The notes below the pieces were generated by a model. That model was not told the DNA's origin. It made no database searches and was given only the letters and a program-made list of their open reading frames with translations. Shown piece by piece: positions 20,886-30,604 of a DNA stretch of 64,000 bases (position 1 is the stretch's first letter; every line of letters begins with the position of its first letter). The stretch comes from Bradyrhizobium sp. cir1 (GTDB taxonomy: Bacteria > Pseudomonadota > Alphaproteobacteria > Rhizobiales > Xanthobacteraceae): positions 62,001 through 126,000 of the forward strand of contig NZ_JACIHE010000008.1 of NCBI RefSeq assembly GCF_014198245.1, given 5' to 3'. A program made the translations under genes and the position numbers.

Positions 20886-21086
20886 CGTTCCCATCTCTGC
20901 GTGTGATTAACCAGTCGAGCTCGCGTAACGTGCTGAATTTCAAGGAGTTTTCGCGCTAGCCCCGTATTTGCACGGGGGCCATTGTTAACCAATTTGGAAT
21001 GGCTGGCGCTCAACTTTTAAGCAAGAGCGATCAACGCCAGGGCCGCCGACAATGACTCGGCTGCGCATTTCTTTGGGGAAACTCCA

Positions 21087-22820
21087 ATGTCGAGCCTCGT
21101 TCGGAATTTGCGGATCGGAACAAAGCTGGCGATCGCGTCGGCACTCGGCATCCTCCTGGTCCTTTGCATCATCGCAAGTCAGCTCGTCGGCAACGGCAAT
21201 GTGCGGGGCTCCAACAAGGCCGCGGTCGTGCAGCTCGAGCTGGCTCGTGACGCGGTGGAAGCCAAGCTCGCGGCGCGCAGCATGCAACTCGCCGTCCGCG
21301 ATATCAGGCTCGCCGGCAACGCCGCCGAGCTGCAAAAGGCGGGCGAGAGTCTACTCGACCGATCAAGAGCGCTGAACGACATCGCCGATTCCATGCTCAA
21401 GCTGTCCCACTCCGAGGAAAATCGCGCGCGGATACAGAAGCTGAAAAGTCTGTCAGCGGACTATCTCAAGGGCGCGCAGCAGAACGCCGCCATTCGCGGT
21501 GAGGTCATTGCCCTCGCGAAGACGGACGCCGCCGGCGCTGCCAAGCTCTCCGAAGAAGTTGTGCGCCTGGCGCGTGAGGTGACCCTACCGATTGCTGCCC
21601 AGCTCGATACGATCACGGGCGAGATCGCGGACTTTGCCAAGCACAAGAGCGAGGAAGAACTTGCCGCCGCGGCGCAGGAGATGTCCGCGAGCGAACGTCT
21701 CGGCATCGTGGTCGGCATCTGTACGATGCTCATACTCATCGGCTCCTGGCTGATGTCCTTCTTCGCCATCGCGCGGCCGATCCGCGCGCTGACCGTTGCG
21801 ATGGACAAGCTCGCCGGCGGCGATTTCTCCGTGGTGCTGCCCGGCCTCGGCCGCAAGGACGAGGTCGGTGGCGTCGCCGCGGCCGTCGAGAAGTTCAAGA
21901 TCCTGTCGGAACAGAAGGCGCGCGAGGAAACCGAGGCGAAGGTCAGGCAGGACCAGGCGGCAGCGGCGCAGCGCAAGGCGGAGATGCACAAGCTTGCCGA
22001 CGGTTTCGAGGCCGCGATCGGCGAGATCGTCGATACCGTGTCATCGGCTGCGACCGAGCTGGAAGCCTCGGCATCGACGCTGACATCGACCGCGGAGCGC
22101 GGCCAGCAGCTCACCACCATGGTGGCCGCCGCCTCCGAAGAGGCGTCCACCAACGTGCAGTCGGTGGCCTCGGCAACGGAAGAACTCTCGTCCTCGATCA
22201 CGGAGATCAGCCGCCAGGTGCAGGAATCTGCACGAGTGGCGAGCGAGGCAGTGAGCCAGGCGCGCACCACGACCGAGCGCGTCAGCGAACTGTCCAGGGC
22301 GGCGACGCGTATCGGCGACGTCGTCGAGCTGATCAACACCATCGCGGGCCAGACCAACCTGCTGGCGCTCAACGCCACGATCGAGGCGGCGCGCGCCGGC
22401 GAGGCCGGCAAGGGCTTTGCGGTCGTCGCATCCGAGGTCAAGGCGCTCGCCGAGCAGACGGCGAAGGCAACCGGCGAGATCGGCCAGCAGATCGGCGGCA
22501 TTCAGGCCGCGACGCAGGAATCGGTCGGCGCCATCAGGGACATCAGCGACACCATCGAAAAGCTGTCCGAGATTTCCTCGACGATCGCGGCTGCCGTTGA
22601 GGAACAGGGCGCGGCGACGCAGGAAATTTCCCGCAACGTGCAGCAGGCGGCGGCAGGCACCCATCAGGTCTCGTCCAACATCACCGACGTGCAGCGCGGC
22701 GCCAGCGAGACCGGCTCGGCGTCCTCGCAGGTGCTGTCCGCCGCGCAGATGCTGTCGGGCGACAGCAACCGCCTCAAGCTCGAGGTCAGCAAGTTCCTGG
22801 GCACCGTGCGCGCCGCCTGA
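21087..22820 (+). CDS. Methyl-accepting chemotaxis protein, copy 2
   Basis: A 577-residue receptor with the same plan as copy 1: TM1 near 13-33, a helical periplasmic region, TM2 (IVVGICTMLILIGSWLMSFF), HAMP (ARPIRALTVAMDKLAGGD) and the signalling hairpin. The N-terminal motif SLVRNLRIGTKLAIASAL matches copy 1 (SFIQNLRIGTKLAVTSAL). From the HAMP domain onward the two proteins differ at few positions, while the sensor parts are clearly diverged. That suggests duplication with retained or converted signalling domains and separate ligands. Ligand unknown. Confidence 0.95.
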   Translation: MSSLVRNLRIGTKLAIASALGILLVLCIIASQLVGNGNVRGSNKAAVVQLELARDAVEAKLAARSMQLAVRDIRLAGNAAELQKAGESLLDRSRALNDIADSMLKLSHSEENRARIQKLKSLSADYLKGAQQNAAIRGEVIALAKTDAAGAAKLSEEVVRLAREVTLPIAAQLDTITGEIADFAKHKSEEELAAAAQEMSASERLGIVVGICTMLILIGSWLMSFFAIARPIRALTVAMDKLAGGDFSVVLPGLGRKDEVGGVAAAVEKFKILSEQKAREETEAKVRQDQAAAAQRKAEMHKLADGFEAAIGEIVDTVSSAATELEASASTLTSTAERGQQLTTMVAAASEEASTNVQSVASATEELSSSITEISRQVQESARVASEAVSQARTTTERVSELSRAATRIGDVVELINTIAGQTNLLALNATIEAARAGEAGKGFAVVASEVKALAEQTAKATGEIGQQIGGIQAATQESVGAIRDISDTIEKLSEISSTIAAAVEEQGAATQEISRNVQQAAAGTHQVSSNITDVQRGASETGSASSQVLSAAQMLSGDSNRLKLEVSKFLGTVRAA

Positions 22821-23119
22821 GAGCAGCCGGCTCTCCATCACCTTGGTCGCTGCTGCAGCGTCAGGCGCTGGTGCGTTCGCATCGCAGCATGAAGTATGCT
22901 TGCGGGCTGCAACAGTTGGTTGCAGGTAAAATGGCAGGCGGCTGTGGTCGTTCGTAGTTCTACGTAGCTCCCTGTTAACGCCTGTTTGCAACTATGAGCG
23001 CAATCTGAGCGATAAGAACCAGCCAGCATTGATGAACTGACTTTCGCCCTGTCGTCGCGTCGCGACGGTTGCGGCGCGGGTCATTCGTACGTTGCTAGGT
23101 CTCACCGGGATTTCTCGTG

Positions 23120-24808
23120 ATGTCGAAGTTGTCGATCGTCTTCAAGCTTCTGACCGTGTTGTCGGTCCTCGTGCTCTCGCTCGCCGGCGTCGGCGTGACG
23201 GCGATCGGCACCATGCAGAACATCAATGCCCATACGGTCGAGATCGCGGAAACCTGGCTGCCGAGCGTGCGTGCGCTCGGCTCGCTCCGCGCCGACATCA
23301 ACGAGCTGCGCGTCGCGCTCCGCCTGCACCTGATGCAGGAGAGCGCCGAGGGCAAGGACGCGGCCGAGAAGCGGCTGGCCTCGCTGCGCGAGCGCATCGA
23401 GAAGACACGCAAGATCTACGAGCCCTTGATCAATTCGCCCGAGGAGCGCTCGCTCTATGCGCAGTGGAGCAGGGCGTGGGCCGAATACCTGAACGGCGTG
23501 CAGGAGGTGATGGCACTGTCGCGCAAGAGCATCGGCCGTTTCCCGACCGACGCCAATGAGATGCTGCAGACCAAGGTGGCGAAGATGGCCCAGGCGGCCG
23601 ATCCGCTGCTGCAGAAGGGTATCGAGCTCAACAACAGCGGCGCCGAGCTCGAGACGAAGCAGGCGGCCGACAGCTATGCGCTGATCTTCCGCGTTCTGGT
23701 CGGCATCATCGTGTTCTCGGTCGTGATCGCGATCGGCGCGGCCTATTACCTCGTGCGCGACGTTTCGCGAGGCATTGCTTCGATCATCAAGCCGATGCAG
23801 TCGCTCGGCGAGGGCGACCTCTCGGCCGAGGTGCCGCATCGCGGCGAGAAGACCGAGATCGGATCGATGGCGGATGCGCTGCAGATCTTCAAGGAAGCGC
23901 TGATCGCCAAGCGGGCGGCGGACGAGGCGGCCCGGCTCGATGCCGAGGCCAAGATCGAACGCGGCCGCCGGGTCGATGCCATCACGCGCAAGTTCGAGGC
24001 GATGATCGGCGAAGTCGTCGGCACCGTTTCCTCGGCCTCGACCGAGCTCGAGGCGTCGGCGTCGACGCTGACGGGCACCGCGCAGCGCGGCAAGGAGCTC
24101 GCCACCGTCGTCGCGGCGGCATCCGAAGAAGCTTCCACCAACGTCCAGGCGGTCGCCTCCGCCTCCGAGGAGCTGTCGTCCTCCATCACCGAGATCAGCC
24201 GCCGCGTGCAGGATTCGGCGCGGATGGCGGCGGAGGCGGTCGAGCAAGCGGCGCGGACCAACGAGCGCGTCAACGCGCTGTCGCAGGCGGCCTCCCGCAT
24301 CGGCGACGTCGTCGAGCTCATCAACACCATTGCGGGCCAGACCAACCTTTTGGCGCTGAATGCGACCATCGAGGCGGCCCGGGCGGGCGAAGCCGGCCGC
24401 GGCTTTGCCGTCGTCGCGTCCGAGGTCAAGGCACTGGCGGAGCAGACCGCGAAGGCGACCGGCGAGATCGGGGCGCAGGTGTCGGGCATCCAGGCCGCGA
24501 CGGAAGAATCCGTCAGCGCGATCCAGGAGATCGGCGGCACCATCGAGCGGCTGTCCGAAGTGTCGGCGGCGATTGCCGCCGCCGTCGAGCAGCAGGGCGC
24601 GGCGACCCAGGAGATATCGCGCAACGTCCAGCAGGCCTCGCTCGGCACGCAGGAGGTTTCCTCCAACATCACCAACGTGCAGCGCGGTGCGATCGAGACC
24701 GGCGAGGCCTCGGTCGAGGTGCTGTCGGCCGCGAAATCGCTGGCAACCGACAGCACGCGCCTGAAGGTCGAGGTCGCGCAGTTCCTGGAATCGGTCCGCG
24801 CGGCCTAG
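23120..24808 (+). CDS. Methyl-accepting chemotaxis protein, copy 3
   Basis: A 562-residue receptor. TM1 is near residues 7-27, followed by a four-helix-bundle-type sensor (INAHTVEIAETWLPSVRAL; helical throughout), TM2 (LIFRVLVGIIVFSVVIAIGAAYYLV split around residue 200), a HAMP-like linker and the conserved signalling tip. The WLPSVRALGSLRADINELR stretch is typical of four-helix-bundle MCP sensors. The cytoplasmic half is related to copies 1 and 2 but more diverged. A GTG just before the ATG is an alternative start. Ligand unknown. Confidence 0.94.
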   Translation: MSKLSIVFKLLTVLSVLVLSLAGVGVTAIGTMQNINAHTVEIAETWLPSVRALGSLRADINELRVALRLHLMQESAEGKDAAEKRLASLRERIEKTRKIYEPLINSPEERSLYAQWSRAWAEYLNGVQEVMALSRKSIGRFPTDANEMLQTKVAKMAQAADPLLQKGIELNNSGAELETKQAADSYALIFRVLVGIIVFSVVIAIGAAYYLVRDVSRGIASIIKPMQSLGEGDLSAEVPHRGEKTEIGSMADALQIFKEALIAKRAADEAARLDAEAKIERGRRVDAITRKFEAMIGEVVGTVSSASTELEASASTLTGTAQRGKELATVVAAASEEASTNVQAVASASEELSSSITEISRRVQDSARMAAEAVEQAARTNERVNALSQAASRIGDVVELINTIAGQTNLLALNATIEAARAGEAGRGFAVVASEVKALAEQTAKATGEIGAQVSGIQAATEESVSAIQEIGGTIERLSEVSAAIAAAVEQQGAATQEISRNVQQASLGTQEVSSNITNVQRGAIETGEASVEVLSAAKSLATDSTRLKVEVAQFLESVRAA

Positions 24809-24818
24809 CGCCCGCTCT

Positions 24819-24852
24819 TACTTCACCTCTCCCGCTGGGGAGAGGTGAAGTA
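24819..24852. terminator. Bidirectional hairpin between convergent genes
   Basis: A perfect 14-bp stem, ACTTCACCTCTCCC against GGGAGAGGTGAAGT, with a GCTG loop and T/A flanks. It lies between the third receptor gene and the convergent DUF2339 gene. It could be a terminator or another palindromic repeat; there is no strong U-run. Confidence 0.6.
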
Positions 24853-24866
24853 CCTCGCCCGACGTT

Positions 24867-27575
24867 TTAGCTGCCCGCCTGCGGAGCAGGCGGCGGCGGG
24901 GCCTGTCGCCGGAACAGGATGCGCTGGTAGAGCCAGCCGATCGCGACCAGCACGATGCCGAGGCACATAAACGACAGCGCGCGGTAGACGCCTGTCAGCG
25001 TCGACATGTCGATGACGAACGCCTTCAGGATCGTCAGCGCGATGACGGCGGCGGAAGCCAGCCGCGCCCGTTCCGAGTTGACGAGAATGCCGACCCCGAG
25101 CAGCACCACGCCGAAGGCGAGCCAGCCGATCGAATAGGTGTATTGCTCGGCGCCCGTCGTCGGGCCGCTGGAGAGGATCGGGCCGTGATAGAAGCGGCGG
25201 ATCTCCAGCGTGATATAGGCGAGCGCGAACACCAGTGCGGCGCCGGCAATGGTGTTGGCGTAGATCTTGCCGCGCTCGCCGACCACCGCATAGGACAGTA
25301 GCAGCATCAGCACCGCCGGCAGCGCATAGCCGAGCAGCAGCAGGTTGAACACCGCGCCGCCGACGTCGATGTGCCAGATCAGCGGGTTCTCCAGGATCAG
25401 GAGGCCGAACACGCTGATGAGCCCGGCGATCGCCGTCAGCACGACCGCGCCGACATTGTAGACGATGCTGCGGTTGCGCAGCCGCAAGCGCTCCAGCCCG
25501 ATCGCCATGGCGAGCGTCACGCAGACCTGCAGCGCGCATTCGAGCAGCGAGGGCGCCGAGGTCATCTGGCCGCCGGTGGCGAAATGACGGATCTCCACGA
25601 AGGCGAGCAGCGCGGTGAACAGGATCGCGGCCGCCTCGACAATGCGCAATGGCGTATCGTCGGCGCGGCGGCGCAGGAAGATGCTCGCGCCCCAGAACGA
25701 GGCGGCGGGCAGGCCGTAGCCCCACAGCAGCCAGTTGAAGATCGGCGTGGTGCCGACGGCATCGCCGACGATGCGCGGATCATAGATGATGCGCGCGGTG
25801 ACGATCGCGGCGAAGATCGCAGCTAACCGGCGCAGCACCGGAATCGGCCGCTGCAACGAGATCCAGGCGGTGCCGAGCGACATCAGCGCAAGCGCGATGG
25901 TGAGCCAGCCCTTCTCCAGCGCAAAGGTCAGTGCCAGCGCCAGCGCGCCAAGCGTGCCGGTCGCGAACAATGCGATCGAGGTTGCAACGCCCGGTCGTTC
26001 TTCGCGACGCGTGAGGACTTCGGTCGCGGCGCCAAAGGCGGCGGCGAGCAGGACGGCGAGGATCGCGAACGGGATTGAGCGGTCGAGATGGGCGATGCGC
26101 GCATAGAGCGCGACAAGGATCGCGATCGGCGTCGCGACGCCCGCCGCCGACCACACCACGGGAATGATCGCCGAATTCGAGCGGCCCTGCGCGAAAAAGC
26201 CCGCGACGCCGAAGCCGGCGGCGAAGATCGCGGCCGTCACCAGATGCAGCGTCACCGAGCTGTCGATCGCGGTCGGTCCGATGCCGAAGATCGGGCCGCC
26301 CGGCAGCACCAGCATATCAGGATTGGCGCGCACTGCCCATTCGGCGAACACGATGAACACGGTTGCCGCAGCCGCGCCCAGCGCGCCGGTCGCCGCCGGC
26401 GCACGCCAGGCGACGAACAGCGTCCCGCCGACGATGAGCGTGAAGGCGATCAGCGCGAGATCGGCATGCGCGCTCGACAACACGACCAGCATCGCAGCGA
26501 ACAGATAGGCGCCGAGCGCGCCCGACGAGACCGGCTCGATCTCGCCCTCCTCGATGGTCGGGCCGAACATGAAGCCGCAGACCACGAGCAGCGCAGCGAG
26601 CACGAAGCCGGCGATGACATGGAAGGCATGCGGCGCGACCTGCACCTGTTCGGTATCGAGACCCGGGAAGATCCAGAGCACCGCGAAGGCGATCGTCGTG
26701 ACCGCAAGCCAGCGCCACAGCCGGATACGGGCAAGGCCGAAACTCGCGGCGGTGACGATGGCGAGATAGATGTAGAGCGCCCAATAGTCTGGCTTGCCGC
26801 TGGAGACGAGGATCGGCGTCGCGAAGGCGCCGACCACGCCAAGCCCTGCGAGCGCAGGCCCGTGCAGCAACGCTGCGGCGAGCGTGCCCATGGCAACGAT
26901 GCCGAGCAGCACGAAGGCGGTTGCGGGCACGAGGAAGCCATAGAGCGCATAGGCCGCGTAGATGGTGGCAAACGCCACCGCCGTGCCGGCCGCGGTGAGG
27001 ATCGCGGGAATGTTGGCGATCGGCAGCGCCTGGATGGTGGAGATGCTCTCCTTGCGCCGCGTCCATTCGCCGGCACCCAGCAGCGCGGCTGCGAACAGGC
27101 CGCCGAGGAACACGCGCACGCCGGGGCCGACCAGGCCGGCCTCGATCGAATAGCGCACCATGAAGAAGCCGCCCAGCGCCAGCGCAAGGCCGCCGATCCA
27201 CACCACCCAGCGCGTGCCGAGGCGTTCCTCGAACCCGGGCGCGGGCGCAGCCTCCGGCACTGGAGGCGGCACCTCGGCGCCCGTGCTCGGTTCGAGCGGG
27301 GGTGGCGAAACCTCTGCGGTGACGAGCGGAGGCGGCGCCGGCTCGGCTTCCGGCGCAAGCGGCGGCGGCTCGGCGGCGGGCGCTGCGGGCGCTTCAGCCT
27401 GCACCTGCGCGGGCATCAGCGGCGGCGGTTGCACAGGCCGCTGCGCATAAAACTTCTCTTCGAGCAGGTTCAGCCGGCGGCGCTGCTCGGTCGCCTGGCT
27501 GGACGCCTTGATCGCGATCAGGAAGGCGATGATCGCAATGATCAGCGCAAAGACGTCGAACGGGCCGTCGAACAT
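24867..27575 (-). CDS. DUF2339 multi-pass membrane protein
   Basis: A very hydrophobic protein of 902 residues. An N-terminal membrane segment (FALIIAIIAFLIAIKAS) is followed by a coiled-coil stretch (RRRLNLLEEKFYAQRP), then a Pro/Ala/Glu-rich linker to about residue 115, then over 20 predicted membrane helices starting at RWVVWIGGLALALGGFFMV. This layout is the DUF2339 family, whose role is unknown. ATG 27575 is preceded by GGAGG at five bases. No partner gene is adjacent; the gene is convergent with the chemoreceptors. Confidence 0.88.
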   Translation of the reverse strand: MFDGPFDVFALIIAIIAFLIAIKASSQATEQRRRLNLLEEKFYAQRPVQPPPLMPAQVQAEAPAAPAAEPPPLAPEAEPAPPPLVTAEVSPPPLEPSTGAEVPPPVPEAAPAPGFEERLGTRWVVWIGGLALALGGFFMVRYSIEAGLVGPGVRVFLGGLFAAALLGAGEWTRRKESISTIQALPIANIPAILTAAGTAVAFATIYAAYALYGFLVPATAFVLLGIVAMGTLAAALLHGPALAGLGVVGAFATPILVSSGKPDYWALYIYLAIVTAASFGLARIRLWRWLAVTTIAFAVLWIFPGLDTEQVQVAPHAFHVIAGFVLAALLVVCGFMFGPTIEEGEIEPVSSGALGAYLFAAMLVVLSSAHADLALIAFTLIVGGTLFVAWRAPAATGALGAAAATVFIVFAEWAVRANPDMLVLPGGPIFGIGPTAIDSSVTLHLVTAAIFAAGFGVAGFFAQGRSNSAIIPVVWSAAGVATPIAILVALYARIAHLDRSIPFAILAVLLAAAFGAATEVLTRREERPGVATSIALFATGTLGALALALTFALEKGWLTIALALMSLGTAWISLQRPIPVLRRLAAIFAAIVTARIIYDPRIVGDAVGTTPIFNWLLWGYGLPAASFWGASIFLRRRADDTPLRIVEAAAILFTALLAFVEIRHFATGGQMTSAPSLLECALQVCVTLAMAIGLERLRLRNRSIVYNVGAVVLTAIAGLISVFGLLILENPLIWHIDVGGAVFNLLLLGYALPAVLMLLLSYAVVGERGKIYANTIAGAALVFALAYITLEIRRFYHGPILSSGPTTGAEQYTYSIGWLAFGVVLLGVGILVNSERARLASAAVIALTILKAFVIDMSTLTGVYRALSFMCLGIVLVAIGWLYQRILFRRQAPPPPAPQAGS

Positions 27576-27634
27576 GAAGCCTCCAGGCAACCGGCGGGCA
27601 GGGGGCCGGTACCACTGATATCAGGGTCTTAGTT

Positions 27635-27712
27635 CTTGCGCATGATCTTACCGGAAAGCCGCAACGCACTTTGCGCTAACGCGGCCCTCCGGGTCCGGAT
27701 CATGCTCTAGCG
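27635..27712. repeat. GCGCATGATCTTA repeat, overlapping the nadQ stop
   Basis: Arms GCGCATGATCTTACCGGA and TCCGGATCATGCTCTAGCGC form an imperfect palindrome. The same family occurs at 41,783-41,840. Here it overlaps the 3' end of nadQ and provides its TAG stop. Confidence 0.75.
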
Positions 27713-28675
27713 CCGGGAGCGAACGCGCAAGCCCGGCGCGGGCCGCTCCTGGAGCACCTCGCGGCGGAAGCGGTAGAGCGCTGCCGGCCGTCCGCCCGTC
27801 TGTGTCGACATCACGCCGGTCGGTTCGACCAGGGCTTCGGTTTCGACCAGGCGGCGGAAATTCTGCTTGTGCAGATGCCGGCCGGAGATCGCCTCCACCG
27901 TATGCTGCAATTCCGTAAGTGTGAACTCGGCGGGCAAAAGTTCAAACACCACAGGACGATACTTCAGCTTTGCGCGCAGCCGCGCGATTCCCGTGGCGAG
28001 AATTCGGCGGTGATCGAACCGCATCGAGGTCCCGAGCGCCGGCAGCGCCTTGCGCGCTAATGCCGCAGGACGGCCGTCGCGCCGCGCCTCCTCGATCAGC
28101 CCGGCCTCGTACAGCAATTCGTAGCGGTCGAGCACGCGCTCCTCGTCCCAGGGCGCGCCGTCGAGGCCGAAATAGAACCGCACGCGATCCTTGCGCGGCA
28201 ACGCGCGCGTCGTCTCCGGCGTCTCCTGCTCCGCCCACGCCGTCAGCGCGGGGATGATGTCGCGGGCGATGATCGCGGGCGGCTCCTCGCGCCAGTCCTC
28301 CCAGGGCAGGAAGCGGTACCACGGCTCGAAGCTTGCGCCGTTTGCTGCGAGCTCGCCGCCCGCGGCGCGTGTGAGCGCGAGATAGCCGATCGACACCATA
28401 TGCGCGCCGGTGTCGCCGGCCTCGGCATGACGGCCGCGATCGCCAAAGGTGTAGAGCTGCTCGACATAGCCGAGCCGCAGGCCCGCCTGCTCCTCGACCC
28501 AGGCGCGCAGGCCGATCTCGAAGGTGCGATGACTCAGCGCATCGAACGGGCCGAACGGCAGGCCCGCCAGCCCGTCGCTGCTGAGCGCGGTGAGGATCAG
28601 CGGCTCATGGTCCTCGATCGCGACGATCGCGGCGGTCAGGCCGATCTCGATCGGCGTCAGCAGCGTCTCGCTCAT
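27707..28675 (-). CDS. nadQ: NadQ-type transcriptional regulator of NAD synthesis
   Basis: A 322-residue protein matching the COG4111/NadQ type: a Nudix-related N-terminal domain (DHEPLILTALSSDGLAGLPFGPF, then RTFEIGLRAWVEEQAGLRLGYVEQLYTFGD) and an NrtR-like winged-helix C-terminal domain (FTLTELQHTVEAISGRHLHK, NFRRLVETEALVEPTG, GRPAALYRFRR). The Nudix catalytic Glu cluster is not kept, as expected for a sensor. Family knowledge says NadQ represses nadABC in alphaproteobacteria. The nadA promoter in this window has two matching inverted repeats. It is the last gene of a minus-strand cluster behind the phosphatase gene (19-base gap). Confidence 0.85.
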   Translation of the reverse strand: MSETLLTPIEIGLTAAIVAIEDHEPLILTALSSDGLAGLPFGPFDALSHRTFEIGLRAWVEEQAGLRLGYVEQLYTFGDRGRHAEAGDTGAHMVSIGYLALTRAAGGELAANGASFEPWYRFLPWEDWREEPPAIIARDIIPALTAWAEQETPETTRALPRKDRVRFYFGLDGAPWDEERVLDRYELLYEAGLIEEARRDGRPAALARKALPALGTSMRFDHRRILATGIARLRAKLKYRPVVFELLPAEFTLTELQHTVEAISGRHLHKQNFRRLVETEALVEPTGVMSTQTGGRPAALYRFRREVLQERPAPGLRVRSRR

Positions 28676-28694
28676 GCGGCTGAGATCGCGTGTG

Positions 28695-29201
28695 TCATTC
28701 GAGCTCGATCACGAAGGGGCGGCCCTCGACCATCATTGCGCCCGGGCCCATCTCGTCGAGCGCGCGCAGCATGCGGCCGTTGCGCCCGAGCGCGCGGTCG
28801 GCGAGGCCGACGATGCGCCGGTTCGGCGAGGCGATCGGCGAGGCGGCGCGGATCTTCCTGGCGATCTCGATCTCGTCGCGATGCGGATTGAGCGCGCAGA
28901 CGGCGGCGAAGGCGCTCGCGGTGGAGCGGCTGATGCCGGCATAGCAATGCACCACCAGCGGCGCGCTGCGGTCCCAGCCCCGCACGAAATTCAGCACCTG
29001 CTCGATATGTGTCTCCGACGGTGCGACAAAGCCGTCCATCTCCTCGGTGATGTCGTCCATCGACACCTTGAGATGGTTGGCCGGCAGCACCGATACCGGA
29101 CGCGCCACCTGCTCGACATTGGCCATCACGGTCAGCACGTGGCTGGCCCTGGTGAGGCGGACGGTTTCGGGAAGCGCGGCGAGGGAACAGACGTGGATCA
29201 T
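28695..29201 (-). CDS. Tyrosine/dual-specificity protein phosphatase
   Basis: A 168-residue protein with the phosphatase P-loop HCYAGISRSTASAF (HCx5R), which makes it a Cys-dependent phosphatase of the tyrosine/dual-specificity superfamily. The upstream KVSMDDITEEMDGFVAPSETHI likely holds the general acid aspartate. The substrate is unknown. It sits between the HD hydrolase and nadQ on the minus strand. Confidence 0.85.
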   Translation of the reverse strand: MIHVCSLAALPETVRLTRASHVLTVMANVEQVARPVSVLPANHLKVSMDDITEEMDGFVAPSETHIEQVLNFVRGWDRSAPLVVHCYAGISRSTASAFAAVCALNPHRDEIEIARKIRAASPIASPNRRIVGLADRALGRNGRMLRALDEMGPGAMMVEGRPFVIELE

Positions 29202-29235
29202 GGCGGACCTTTTTGCCGCTGATTATAGCCGGTGC

Positions 29236-29364
29236 CGTAGGGTGGGCAAAGCGACATGTCCGCCGTAGCTCGAAGAGCGAAGGCGGAACCGTGCCCACCA
29301 CTTTTGTCGCAAACGCGAAGAGATGGTGGGCACGGCGCAAGAGCGCCTTTGCCCACCCTACAGG
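29236..29364. repeat. TAGGGTGGGCAAAG palindrome
   Basis: Arms CCGTAGGGTGGGCAAAGCG and CTTTGCCCACCCTACAGG enclose CGTGCCCACCA and TGGTGGGCACG. Same family as 1,549 and 36,740. It separates the phosphatase and HD genes. Confidence 0.85.
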
Positions 29365-29366
29365 AC

Positions 29367-29981
29367 CTATGCAAACACCGCGTTGAACCGCTCCAGAAAC
29401 TGCTTCTCCGCCCGCGCCGCGGTCCAGGGCGTGAGATAGTCGCGCCGGACGCTGTCGGAGAGGCCCGGATCCTTGCCGAACAGGCGCCGCGCCTCGCTCT
29501 CGCTGAAGCCGGCGAGCTCGGTTGCCTCGAGATAGGCTGCACCGCGATCGGCGGCCTTGATGGCCAGGGTGATCTCGTCCGCCAGCACCGGCGGCAGGCC
29601 GAAGCGGATGTGAATGGCACCGAGCAGGCGTTTCTCGACCGCCTTGTAATGGCCGTCGAGCACCGCCTTGAACGGCGAGATCATGTCGCCGATGACATAT
29701 TCGGGCGCATCGTGCAGCAGCGCGGCAAGGCGCATGCGCTGGTCCACGCGCGGCATGTCGTGCCGCAGCACGGTTTCCACCAGTAGCGTGTGCTGCGCGA
29801 CCGAGAAGATGTGCGCGCCAATGGTCTGCCCGTTCCAGCGCGCGACGCGCGCCAGCCCATGTGCGATGTCGGCGATCTCGACATCGAGCGGAGAGGGATC
29901 GAGCAGGTCGAGCCGCCGTCCCGACAGCATGCGCTGCCAGGCGCGGGACTCTGCGCCGCGTGCCGTCTTCTTCGCGGTCAT
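29367..29981 (-). CDS. HD-domain hydrolase (YfbR-like)
   Basis: A 204-residue HD-superfamily metal phosphohydrolase. The conserved His/Asp ligands are in GAHIFSVAQHTLLV, RLAALLHDAPEYVIGDMISPFK and a later Asp in IKAADRGAAY. The DMISPFK motif is typical of the YfbR-like 5'-nucleotidase group, so nucleotide turnover is likely. Its start overlaps the tag stop by four bases (ATGA), so it is translationally coupled to the glycosylase. Confidence 0.85.
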   Translation of the reverse strand: MTAKKTARGAESRAWQRMLSGRRLDLLDPSPLDVEIADIAHGLARVARWNGQTIGAHIFSVAQHTLLVETVLRHDMPRVDQRMRLAALLHDAPEYVIGDMISPFKAVLDGHYKAVEKRLLGAIHIRFGLPPVLADEITLAIKAADRGAAYLEATELAGFSESEARRLFGKDPGLSDSVRRDYLTPWTAARAEKQFLERFNAVFA

Positions 29982-30604
29982 TTGTCCCTAAGGCGCGGCT
30001 TGCGCTGCGTCTTGCCGCAGGTCGCGTGGCAATGGCAATCGACGAGATGGTCGTTGACCATGCCGGTCGCCTGCATGAAGGCGTAGACGATGGTCGGCCC
30101 GACGAACTTGAAGCCGCGCGAGGCAAGCTCCTTGGAGATCTGCACCGACAGCGGCGTCGAGGCCGGCACGCTCGCGGTGGTCTTGAAGTGGTTGACCTTG
30201 GGCTTGCCGCCCATGAAGTCCCACAGCAGCTTCGAGAAGCCCGGGCCCTTCTCCATGATGTCGAGATAGGACTTTGCGCTCAGGATCGCGCCGTCGATCT
30301 TGGCGCGGTTGCGCACGATGCCGGCATCGTTCATCAGCGCGTGGACTTTCTTGGCATTGTAGCGCGCGATCTTCTCCGGCTGGAAATCGTCGAAGGCTTT
30401 GCGGAAATTGTCGCGCTTGCGCAAGATCGTGATCCAGGACAGGCCGGCCTGAAAACCGTCGAGGATCAGCTTTTCATAGAGCGCGCGATCGTCATATTCG
30501 GGCACGCCCCATTCGGTGTCGTGATAGGCGACATAGAGCGGATCCTCGCCGGGCCAGGGGCAGCGGGTCAGGCCGTCGGGATGCAGGCGGGGAGCGCGGC
30601 TCAT
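29978..30604 (-). CDS. tag: DNA-3-methyladenine glycosylase I
   Basis: Tag removes 3-methyladenine from alkylated DNA in base excision repair. The protein is 208 residues. The N-terminus RCPWPGEDPLYVAYHDTEWGVP, and LFEKLI-like LYEKLILDGFQAGLSWITIL, are family signatures. Cys and His residues at the N-terminus and in LVDCHCHATC form the known zinc snap. It overlaps the ygfZ-like gene and the HD gene by four bases each, which makes a tightly coupled three-gene operon. Confidence 0.95.
   Translation of the reverse strand: MSRAPRLHPDGLTRCPWPGEDPLYVAYHDTEWGVPEYDDRALYEKLILDGFQAGLSWITILRKRDNFRKAFDDFQPEKIARYNAKKVHALMNDAGIVRNRAKIDGAILSAKSYLDIMEKGPGFSKLLWDFMGGKPKVNHFKTTASVPASTPLSVQISKELASRGFKFVGPTIVYAFMQATGMVNDHLVDCHCHATCGKTQRKPRLRDK

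Noticed and set aside
26088..27632. 514-codon plus-strand frame opposite the DUF2339 gene
   Set aside because: Arg/Asp/Glu-rich antisense of membrane codons; no ribosome site or family.
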